The notes below the pieces were generated by a model. The model saw only the letters and a program-made list of their open reading frames with translations, was not told the DNA's origin and did not search any database. Positions 31,701-39,926 of a stretch of DNA of 64,000 nt are shown piece by piece. The stretch spans positions 3,224,001 through 3,288,000 of the forward strand of contig NC_070566.1 in assembly GCF_026914185.1 (NCBI RefSeq), in the 5' to 3' direction. Position 1 is the stretch's first letter; the number at the start of each line of letters is the position of its first letter. The position numbers and the translations under genes were made by a program. Source of the DNA: Puccinia triticina. Lineage: Eukaryota; Basidiomycota; Pucciniomycetes; Pucciniales; Pucciniaceae.

Positions 31701-33365
31701 TGAGTGGATAAGTTGTCTGGGAAACGTCGCGCGGTGAGGAGAACAAGATTTGAAGGCCTTGCGTGGCATTTTTGCCTGAACACAAATCGGGCACTGTTGG
31801 ACGGCCGTTTCGTTCATTGCTGTGGGGATGATGCCGTTCGATTTCAGTAGGAGTTTCAAAGGTTTCAAACCGATATGCGAGAATTGGTTGTGGAAACCAA
31901 GCAGCGAGCGATCAAATACAGGGGGAGTGAGAGTGAGAGAGGAGGAGGAGCTCACAGGCTCCGAGGGAAGATAGTACAGGTTTCCCCTCCTGTACCCGCG
32001 TCCGGCGTTTTCTCCTTTGATGGAGATGGTGGCCGAGTGGTAGAAGTCGCAGGCGTTTTTGGAGAAGACTACCGTGACACCTGCATCGCAGAGTCCGGCT
32101 ACCGAGAGAAGAGGTTCATGGAGGGCAGGTACGACCAGTGTTTTGACTGTTATGCCTCCTTCAATTGGGATTTGAGCACGGCCACGGTGAGTGGCTTCGA
32201 CGACTGAGTGGTTGGCCAGACGAACAGGAGTATTATCCACTTGAAGATCGGCGAGAGCGGATCCGTCCGGCGTCATCGACATGGAGCATCCTGAATCGAT
32301 GTTCGCATCCCCCCCTTGCGGGGTATCGGCTGGGATAGAAAGCGCTGCCACCGCGTTCCCTGCCGTCACCTTGAGTTCAGATCCTGAGTAGTCAGAGTGT
32401 TCATCCTCGTCGTAGTTGTATGAGGACTGGCCGAGAGTTGCGGCGGAGGTTCTGCCGGCCCGAGCCGCGGGCTTGTTGGAAGAGGGTGGTTTGTCCTGTT
32501 GGCTAGCCTCCCAACAAGCCTTTTGCGCCGCCTTGTGCTCTGCAATGAGCTTGCGCGTGTTATTGCAGGAGTTCAGATCGTGGGAATCACTGTTACACAG
32601 AGGGCAGCGGCGGGTTTTCTTAGAGGGATCGTTGTGGGTGCTCTTTGATGGGTTAGGAGAACTCTTTGGCTTAGAAGCGGTGACTTTTGTAGAGGAGACG
32701 GATATGATCTCTCCTTGGGATTCACGGCGAATGGCTTTGTTTTTCAAGGCGGAAACAATCGTTTCAGTCTTGACTCCCTCCTGGTTCATGAGGCCCGAGA
32801 CGCAATGGAGCCAATCGGGTGGGATGGAGCTGAGGAGAGCAGCATTGTGTACGTCCTCGGGTGTGAGTGGTTTCTCGGGAGTGACAAGAGAATCCAGACG
32901 TTCGTAAGATTTTGCTAGAGACTCGATATGCGCATGGATGTCGTCACCTTCCAACCGAGTGTTGAGGAGCTTACGAATCCAGTAAACACGGCTGCCAGAC
33001 GAGGAATCCTGGTGGGCCCGCGATAAATCTTCCCAGATCTTTGCGGCGTTATCTTCGTCGGCAAGATGGCGAAGGTTGGATTCGTCGACTATCTGCACCA
33101 GAATAGTGCAAACAAGATCGTTGTCCTCTTCCCATGTCGCTGGTTGGCGGGCACGATCCACCGGTGTGAGCACATGACTCACTTTGGCGGACTTGAAAAC
33201 ACGATGAACAACTTTCTTCCAGTTAAGATAGTTCGAGTCGTTTCCGGGGGATTTGAGAATGGGAAGCCTTGCGATGGAGATCTTTGAGGCTACAGACGAG
33301 ACTTGAGAGTTGTTGCCGAACTCGGCATGAGTAGAAGAGGGTTCTCCCTTTGTGTCGTTAGACAT
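28800..33365 (-). CDS. Ty1/copia Gag-Pol polyprotein, intact frame
   Basis: Starting at ATG 33365 (MSNDTKGEPS) the frame runs 1,521 residues without a stop. Domains in order: Gag region; CCHC zinc knuckle (CPLCNSDSHDLNSC, 254-267); protease DSG (about 357); integrase with HH-CC zinc motif (FHNQFSHIG..CPICVQAK) and catalytic Asp556, Asp618 and Glu654; Pro/Ser-rich linker; reverse transcriptase with KLKARLVAMGYSQ and the active-site THVDDLAIVG (HVDD where most copia elements have YVDD); RNase H (SSTEAEYKAL) up to the C terminus. Protease-integrase-RT order identifies copia. The open frame extends upstream through the adjacent palindrome, but no ATG supports that extension. The lack of frame damage suggests recent insertion. 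Confidence 0.95.
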   Translation of the reverse strand: MSNDTKGEPSSTHAEFGNNSQVSSVASKISIARLPILKSPGNDSNYLNWKKVVHRVFKSAKVSHVLTPVDRARQPATWEEDNDLVCTILVQIVDESNLRHLADEDNAAKIWEDLSRAHQDSSSGSRVYWIRKLLNTRLEGDDIHAHIESLAKSYERLDSLVTPEKPLTPEDVHNAALLSSIPPDWLHCVSGLMNQEGVKTETIVSALKNKAIRRESQGEIISVSSTKVTASKPKSSPNPSKSTHNDPSKKTRRCPLCNSDSHDLNSCNNTRKLIAEHKAAQKACWEASQQDKPPSSNKPAARAGRTSAATLGQSSYNYDEDEHSDYSGSELKVTAGNAVAALSIPADTPQGGDANIDSGCSMSMTPDGSALADLQVDNTPVRLANHSVVEATHRGRAQIPIEGGITVKTLVVPALHEPLLSVAGLCDAGVTVVFSKNACDFYHSATISIKGENAGRGYRRGNLYYLPSEPVSSSSSLTLTPPVFDRSLLGFHNQFSHIGLKPLKLLLKSNGIIPTAMNETAVQQCPICVQAKMPRKAFKSCSPHRATFPRQLIHSDVGSYEVKSREGYSYFITFVDDYSKFLVVFPMKYKSDSFSCFKLFRASFERSGAHKILALRSDNGGEYVSNEFSSYLSTAGIQHEPGPPHSPELNGVAERTNRTISNLIQSALISAHTPKSFWADALRHALFAYNSFPCNTPAGFQSPNSILNLASVDLSYLHPFGCLVWYKVPKANRKKLDHKGRAALLLSYLSDGNGYRVWDLENRSVVKTRDVIFQDDTFPYGSKLTSSPPPLSAEISWPITPPSGRSTDNSNPVEPAGTAPSPPVQSTISPTPSPPPSSSPTTPAPAVAIPSQAQPPMTHRQSMSEAPLNIPLKPRFDRRLTASIHAPGNAPRQPDVITSDSDKSSSESSSSDSPIPSPDISVISLPPLCLSPSPPRQTSPPPPISLPPSPQPPKSPSPQPTPPSPIPHVAPPPPTRPASPPRRRSARDRKAPKRYGNWAKNATTDSDIDTPKTWKQLLKSPNKHRWIKAAEEEFASLLGMQTWKLVPRPAKRKIIKLKWVFKVKRRTDQSIQKLKARLVAMGYSQVQGLDYDQVFSPTLRLETLRLILSLLASRSWKGRQVDFKTAFLNGHLDEPVYMEQPPGFEDPHHPDWVCEVSRSLYGLKQSPRQWNIELHKALLEIGWSNSTYDPTLYFKLSSNKLVGALTTHVDDLAIVGEPDVVDSIIDSIGRQFKIGANEELNHFLSLKITRDLKNKHVFLNQAHYISELCTRFLNNKPISVPTPTDFSFKNLGRRLASDPSSPGPYPQLIGSLLWVSQCTRPDVSFAVHRLSQHLRDPSEAHWMAGLRILNYLVSTKDLKLRLGGGLTCSGFSDSDWAEDRDDRRSTSAYTYRIGDGAISWKSRKQATVSLSSTEAEYKALSDSCKEGMWLRHLLTELRLRPDSAIPLHVDNEGAEALALNPEHHARTKHIHARYHFIRECVQDSEILLLHVSTKDMLADMLTKPLPQVLLEKHCQMFGIIE

Positions 33366-33376
33366 GAGGGTTGGAA

Positions 33377-33931
33377 TTGCTGACTTTCTTTTTCTTCCTT
33401 CTTCTTTCTTTCTCCTTTCCAGACTCCTGTGTAGGAAGAGCCATAACCAAAGCTCCACCTGCGCCAAAGGAAGCCAGATCAACTGGTATGGGTTGCTACT
33501 CAAAAATGGGAAAGGGCTGTCATTCTGGAGGAAATAGAGAAGTTCTGTGTCTCTGAAAAAATCACAAACAGTCAACTCTGTCTCAATCTTTCTCAACCAC
33601 AAACAAGACTTCAACTGATTTTGAATGTTTCTGCCAAGTTGAAGAAATCTTTGCAGAAATCTTGAGGGCAACTTGGCAAAAACATTCAAAATCAGTGAAA
33701 GTTGTGTTTGTGGTTCAGAAAGACCAAGACAGAGTTGAGAGTTTGTAATTTTTTCGGAGACACAGAACTTCTGTATGTCCTCCAGAATGGCAACTCTTTC
33801 CATTTTGTGTAGCAACCCATACCAGTTGATCTGGCTTCCTTTGGCACAGGTGGAGCTTTGGTTATGGCTCTTCCTACACAGGAGTCTGGAAAGGAGAAAG
33901 AAAGAAGAAGGAAGAAAAAGAAAGTCAGCAA
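33377..33931. mobile_element. 555-bp long-palindrome (foldback) element
   Basis: Two nearly identical inverted arms of ~275 bp start TTGCTGACTTTC and meet near 33650 with almost no spacer. Arms include CTGTGTAGGAAGAGCC. No clean target duplication is seen. It lies between the copia start codon (33365) and the cut-off intron of the coiled-coil gene (33974). Confidence 0.85.
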
Positions 33932-33974
33932 GCAGTTATCTTGTAGCTGTGGATCATGACTAGTTTTTGCTTAC

Positions 33975-34984
33975 ATGCCCTGCATCTCTGAGTGTTTGTT
34001 TTAATTTATCTGCTGTTTTCCGTTTTTTGTAGATCATCTGATCGAGCTCCTTAGCGTGCTGCTCAGCGGCTTCAACTCGCTTCTTGAGGTAAGCCTCTTC
34101 GGATCTAGCCTTTTCGATCTTGGCCCTAGTTGTGATGATGAGCTTTCGTGCCGCCTGGACTCGTCGGGCGAGTTCCCAGAATGACTCCTTGGATCCATTA
34201 TCCGCATCGTCCGGTCCAGCGCTCGGTGTGGCCATCGTGGGTGGGGAGTGGTGGGCTGAGGTTTTGCTGGCGAGCTAACGCGGCCAACGAAATGCGGTCT
34301 ACGAAATGCGGTCTGCGAGACTGGTTGGGCTGTGTTTAAGAGAGCGAGTGAGCAGCGCTCATCGATGTTGCAAGTAAAGAAAGGTCATGCCACTTACGAT
34401 GATATCGCCAATAGTTGGCTGGTTGATTCGTCCGTCGAAGGAAGACAAGGTTCGAGCAGGTTCGAACGGTTGAAGATCTGCGCCTGTCCATGCGCAGCAC
34501 TCCCACCCAACTCCGACCCCGCCCGGCCCGCACCACTATCCAAAACACGATGATTCTCTGTGCGCTGGTGGGCTGCGGCACCAAAACCCTCACCGAACAC
34601 ACCATTGACCCGTCTCTCCCGCCTGCCGAGCCCGAAACACAATGACTACACACTTACCACTTCTTTCTGTTTTTTGAACATGTTCAGCCAGCTCTATGAT
34701 CTTGTCCAAAATACCGCCGAATGACTCCCGTCTCACTTGCGCTGCAGATGGCTATCGACTGCGTTGGCTGCAATGATGAGTGCAGTCTACATGAGCACCT
34801 TGACAATGTTTCTGGCCACTGCTGCGCCATAAGACCTTTCTTCATCATCCTCCTGAGTCATGCAAGTTGCAACCAAACAAGCTTGCCCGACCCACCAAGC
34901 CCCAATTGAGTCCAAGGGTTTTTCCTCTTGTGGTGGAATGAGAGGGTCCCTGGATGTGCTTAAGAGCTTGGGGAACGCAAACAA
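33975..34984 (-). CDS. coiled-coil protein gene, 3' part missing
   Basis: The best-supported exon ends at 33975 with LRDAGH at a gtaagc donor. It encodes MATPSAGPDD, then a long charged coiled coil (KIEKARSEEAYLKKRVEAAEQHAKELDQ). Upstream segments join by GT-AG introns in consistent phase: up to 34799 (start unclear, no ATG), 34751-34658 (ESFGGILDKIIELAEHVQ), 34557-34398 and 34266-33975. Alternatively a shorter gene starts at ATG 34235. After the last donor the intron runs into the 555-bp palindrome and the copia element, and no downstream exon is found, so the gene is truncated or split by transposons. Family not recognised. Confidence 0.45.
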
Positions 34985-35224
34985 TAAGTCTAATTTCTAC
35001 AACTGGTCCGTCCACGCACCAAAAATACAGAAATATGAAACATCTAAAGACCATTGGACTACAACTACAACAACAAAGATCTAGTCCCAGGAAAAAACTG
35101 TGAGATGGTTGTACAACGAAGTCATGACCAGTGAACGAGACCATTACTTTTTTTTTGAACTGAAGTTGATGATACTTTTGCACCTCAGAAGATAGTTCAT
35201 GAGTATGGAAGCAAGGGGAGCTTC

Positions 35225-37648
35225 CTAGACTTGGGGGCCGGCGTCTTTGACGTCTTGCGAGACCTCTTTCTCGTATTTCTTGAAGGCGTCTTTGAACATC
35301 GTAGCCAATTTCTTTCGATCGGCCTCGAAAGAGGCTGTGTTTTTCCAGGCCTTGGCTGGATTGAGCACCGTGTCGGGGACCTCCGGTAAGCTCTTAGGGA
35401 TCGAAAGGTTGAAGACATCGAAGTTTTCAAACTCGGCTTTTGCCAAGCTTCCGTCGTGAATCGCATCGATCAGCTTTCGCGTGTACTTGAGAGAGCATCG
35501 CGAGCCGACTCCGAATTTGCCTCCGACCTAGAAACTCGTTTAGAATCAGTTTAGTCCGATGCTAACTCAAGAGCAAAATTAGGAGCGCACCCATCCAGTG
35601 TTGATAAGCCAGCACTTGGCTTGGACCTTGTCCATTCTTTCAGCCAACATGGTCGCATATTTCGAAGGATGAAGAACTATAAACGGTTGGCCGAAACAGG
35701 TGGAAAACGTTGGAGTGGGTCTGTGTGAACGAATCCGATAAATGTTAACATGGTGCTGACTACCGCCTTTGCAGAGTCTGGAATTCTTACTCGGTAACAC
35801 CATCTTCAGTTCCAGGGGTTTTGGACGTGTAGCCCATTAAAAACCAGTATTGTGCTTGCGCGCGAGTAAGCAACGAGACAGGTGGCAATATGCCATACGC
35901 ATCGCAAGTGAGATAGACGACGTTCGAGGGCTGGGCAGTTGACAAACAGGGGATCTTGGCATTTGGAATGAACTGCAAAAAAATGCGAATGCATTCAGAT
36001 TGCAGTTCCAGTGTGATCAACTGCTCTAGCTAAGTGAGCTCACCTCGATAGGATAAGCACATCGCGTGTTTTCAGTGATGCTAGCGTCGTCATAGCACGG
36101 CTCTCTCGAGTCTCCGTCGTATACGACGTTTTCGAGGATAGCTCCGAACCGAATGGCTCGGTAAATATCAGGCTCTTTTTCCGCACTCAAGCCAATACAT
36201 TTGGCGTAGCATCCACCTTCGATGTTGAAAACGCCCTGCAAACGGGAATTCCAAGCCGAGTATGAGCATGTGTTGACTCGGCTTAAAAGCGAGGTTGTAC
36301 TTACATTATCAGACCATACATGTTCATCATCACCAATGAGCATGCGGGCTGGGTCAGCAGACAAGGTGGTTTTCCCAGTGCCCGAAAGACCGAAAAACAA
36401 GGAAACATCTCCGTTCGGCCCTTCGTTAGCCGAAGAATGCAATGACAGCTGGCCAAACTTGACTGGTTGAAGGTAATGCTGTTAAGAGAGGCAGACTGGG
36501 GTTGGTGGAAGCTCAAGATGGGAGCAAACTGGATAGCCAATGCTAACCATGACTGAGAAAATCCCTTTCTTCATCTCACCAGCGTATTCAGTCCCCAGGA
36601 TGACCATCTCGCGCCTCTTGAAGTTGATTTCAACCGAAGTGGCCGAGGTCATCCCACTCGTGAAGCGGTTGGCGGGGAATTGGCCAGCGTTGTAAATGGT
36701 GAAATCGGGTTCACCAAAGTCCTCTAGATCGGCTTCGGTAGGTCGAATGAGCACTGAAATTCAAGGAAATTGTGTGAGTATATCTCAAAGTTGGCAATGA
36801 CAGTCGAATCAGAAAGAGGAAACCGACTGTTAGTCATGAAGAGTGCATGATAGGCCCGGGCACATATGACTCGGACTTTGATGCGGTATTTTGGGTCCCA
36901 CTGAAGTTGAGAGAAGCAGACAAGGTAGTCAGCACAGTTGCCAAGACGGGGATTAACAGAATCGACTGACGCCAGCAAAGCCATCAAACACGTAGACGTT
37001 TTCTCTCGTGTTAAGATAGTCGATAGCACGCTCCCGATTGATTTCGAAGGTATGCTCGTCCATCTTGATGTTGACACTTCCCCACCAGACATGGTCCTTG
37101 CTGGTCTCCTCGTAAACGATTCGCTTATCCTTGGGAGATCGTCCAGTTTTCTTGCCAGAGAAATTGATCAAGGCTCCCGATGCCGAGATGATTGCGCCTT
37201 CATTTCTGATCGCATCTTCATACAATTGGGCCACCGGCGCATTACGTTTGATGTGCTGTTTGTCATAGTAAAAAAAAAGGAGTTGATGCGAGTCAGACAT
37301 CGGACGTCGTCAATAAAGAGTCGGTGACCGGGGGTCTATGTAGTCATGCTACCAAAGCTCATACAAGTGCTCACAATTTTGTCCATGTCAAATCCAGCTT
37401 CGGAAAACATTTTCATGTCTTTGCCAACCAGATGATAATGGGGCATCCCGCTGATTTAAAATCGAAAAGCCAAGAAGGCTTGAGTGTGTCAGCAGATAGA
37501 GCCGTGATGAATGAGGCGAATAAATGGCTCACCCAGACACATGACTGCTGGACTCCTCGTAGACTGCCATCGGGGTGCCAGTTCTGGTGAGAGGGGATCC
37601 GGTGCGAGCCAAGGGAGACCCGGCGTGGGCATGGAGTAGATGGGCCAT
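35225..37648 (-). CDS. PCK1: phosphoenolpyruvate carboxykinase (ATP)
   Basis: Converts oxaloacetate plus ATP to phosphoenolpyruvate, the committing step of gluconeogenesis, in the cytosol. Ten exons: 37648-37533, 37450-37375, 37255-36971, 36900-36828, 36753-36548, 36478-36305, 36235-36044, 35972-35791, 35720-35591, 35527-35225. Phases agree and give 578 residues, slightly longer than the usual ~540-550 because of an N-terminal extension with repeats ([15 protein letters not shown]). The kinase-type loop [11 protein letters not shown] (282-292), followed by DDEHVW, identifies the ATP-dependent class. Substrate regions [19 protein letters not shown] and [13 protein letters not shown] are complete. 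It ends with TAG at 35225. No damage seen. The ~1 kb to the right should hold its promoter. Confidence 0.95.
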
Positions 37649-38680
37649 CTTGCTTGCTTGGTGGTGATGGTAGTGTGAATAGATTGGAGAACGACGAGGG
37701 GAAGGCAGACAAGGAAGGGCAGGGAGACACGATGGTGGTTTTGGGGAGTGCAGCAAGCGATAGGATCGCAATAAGAGTACAGTTTTCAGGCGGCCAAGAT
37801 GAGGAATGGGGACGGGAGAATCGGCGAGGAGGAGACTGATCTCCACCACGATTGGGAAACTCCGCTATGAGTGTTTGGCAGTCGGGCAGTGCTCAGCTGG
37901 GATGGCTAGATGGCGGGGAGAGTGGATGGTCGAAGAGCGGATGAGGATGGATGGATTGAGGTTGTTGGAATCAGCAAACACTCATGAGGGATGATCGAAC
38001 CTGTTTATTTGAATCTGGCCAGCTCGAATCGATGACGTCTTGGGTTTTCAGCACTGTGATCAAGACTCTTCGGGATTACGTAAGAAGCCGGACCAAACAA
38101 CTTGTCACACAACCAGACCAGTGCTGATGTTCTTTTTTCTTTCCATTCTTCTTCTCTCCTCTGCTGTTAACATCATGATCATGGGGGGGATGGTAGTAGA
38201 GCAAGTGAGAGGACAAGGTGCACTCGGATCACTATCTCTTCCCATCTTTTTCTCTTATGTTCTTGGGAATCAGTTTTCAATATGCTACTCTTGAGACAGC
38301 AACGGATGTCGAGCATTCTGCAAGTGGCGGACTACTCATGAGAGAGAATTGTATCTTTTAGTTTAGCCCATGTTTCCTTTTTCAGAGGCTCAGCCCAGCA
38401 GTGGCTGGGCGACTTCCCTGCACTTTGATCACATGACGATCTACTAAAGAGATGGATCTCCAGTATAGGTTTGGATCGCGAGTGCTGTGGCGTTGCTGAG
38501 TCTGTCTAACTTTTAATTCAACATTTCTTTTAAGTATGCATCTACGTACTATGTATAGGAGGACCAAGAAGAAAAGAAAGAAGGAGATGGATTCTCAGTG
38601 TGCACTCTGCAACACAAGAAAAGAGCCAGTTGAGTTGACTGTTTTGTTATTTGGGGCCGACGCGAGAGTGTTGGAGAGCA
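37649..38680. other. intergenic, PEP carboxykinase upstream region
   Basis: About 1 kb between the PEP carboxykinase start and the Mic10 stop, both on the minus strand. A pyrimidine-rich stretch (in minus orientation) precedes the PEP carboxykinase start. No gene or transposon recognised. Confidence 0.5.
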
Positions 38681-39294
38681 CTACAAGATGCGTTCGGCTT
38701 TATTAGGGGAGTTCTTTGGTGGGGGAGGAAGCGCACAGGCTGCATTCTGGGCAGAGGTGTTCCCGTTGGCCGATCCAGATGGAGGGGCATCTAAGAAACG
38801 GTAGCCGGGCAGATGGACCGGGTTGAACGTTCGTTGGCAGTCTGAGTATGCCGCTCCTAGGCCTGATCCGATCCCGATCCACACCGGAAACGCTCGTCCT
38901 TGAATGACAATAATAATAATAATAATCAATTCCTCGAGTTTTTATTGGAACTCTCCATCAAAGACTGCATTCTTGTATCGCATGTGAGGAGCAGCCCTTT
39001 TCACTTCTGCAGTACTTTTGTTTAAATAAATAACGGAAGCTGGTTGGGATGGACTGCGTACTTTTGAAAGCGATGACACTAACGATCACACCCGCGCCGA
39101 ACCCCATGCCCGTTTTAACGATTGCATTGGCGATACAAAGATCAGTCTAAACCAACAACAACATCAAAGCCGTCAAGATGTCAGATGGATCTGAGGAAAA
39201 CGCGGATCTGTAGGAGCTGATGATGGGCGAGTGTGGTGATGCATACCTTCTCTGACAAGATGTTTTCGCTGCTCGAGAGTCTTTGTGAAGCCAT
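38681..39294 (-). CDS. MIC10: MICOS complex subunit Mic10
   Basis: Inner-membrane protein that shapes mitochondrial crista junctions. Three exons, 39294-39247, 39146-39062 and 38898-38681, with GT-AG introns in matching phase, give 116 residues. A short N-terminal segment (ILSEKTDLCIANAIVKTG) is followed by two membrane segments. The Gly-rich motif GMGFGAG (29-35) and the second one GIGSGLGAAYSDC (53-65), with KRRAFPVW between them, are the family signature. The C terminus (about 50 residues, Pro/Ala/Asn-rich) is longer than in yeast Mic10. The second intron contains an (AAT)n run. The gene is divergent from the GH5 glucanase at 39927. Confidence 0.93.
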
Positions 39295-39926
39295 CCTGTT
39301 CTGTGGGTGATCGATCGGCCGAGAGAGTTGCGAAGGTCTCGGGGATGGCTGGTTATCGAGCTGTGGCGGAGGTGGATGGGTGTGGGTGGTGGTGGTATGG
39401 AGTTGGAGAGAGGGAGCTGGCCGGAGGAGAGTTGATGTTCACGCCCGACGTCAGTGATGGTTGTCAGACCCCTCTGCGGGCCTTAGCCGGAGCGGGAAGC
39501 GGGCTGCGCCCGGCAGGACGGCGGCCCGACTGGCTCGGATAGGGCCCGGGGATCGGCGGGCTGCCGCTGGGTGCCCCGGGGGTGTTGTGCTCTCTGAGAC
39601 GTCTTATCGGGCGTGGCGGCCGTCGGGGACAGGCTGGGACAGCTGGTGACAGTGACAGCTGTGGCAGCGACCCGAAACATCCTCCGATAGTCTTTTGCTC
39701 TCCCACAGCGCCCACCGACAGTCGCCCTGCAGTTTTTTGGCAACCGCACACTTCTTCATACCCCACCTTCTTGGCAGCCTCTCTTCACCTTCTCTTTCCC
39801 GGGCTGAATGTCCTCCAGCCCCTCACACTCCTTGCACATCCCAGACACACACACCCTCCTCTCGCCAGGGCCGGCGCTCCGTTCTGCTTCCGATCGGCAC
39901 CCAAACCACACACTCTTCAATCCAAC
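39295..39926. promoter_or_regulatory. shared 632-bp region between divergent genes
   Basis: It lies between the Mic10 start (minus) and the GH5 start (plus), so it must hold both promoters. The half nearer the glucanase is GC-rich, then becomes CT-rich (CACACACACCC) before the ATG. No defined operator can be named. Confidence 0.5.

Larger units (their letters stand above)
28173..33365 (-). mobile_element. Ty1/copia retrotransposon, 5' LTR missing
   Basis: Internal coding region (33365-28800), polypurine tract and 3' LTR are in the right order on the minus strand. Upstream of the polyprotein start there is no LTR or primer-binding site. Instead a 555-bp palindrome begins 12 bp away. The element is therefore 5'-truncated or rearranged. 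The 5 bp beyond the 3' LTR are AGTCC in plus coordinates; no copy of them is seen at the other side. Confidence 0.75.

Noticed and set aside
33366..33815. N-terminal extension of the copia polyprotein
   Set aside because: The frame is open through the palindrome but starts without ATG and repeats the palindrome's sequence. The ATG at 33365 gives a normal Gag start.
34551..34909. Small plus-strand gene (MILCALVGCGTKTL..)
   Set aside because: The opposite strand gives phase-consistent exons with a strong helix (ILDKIIELAEHV). The plus frame hits a stop without a donor.
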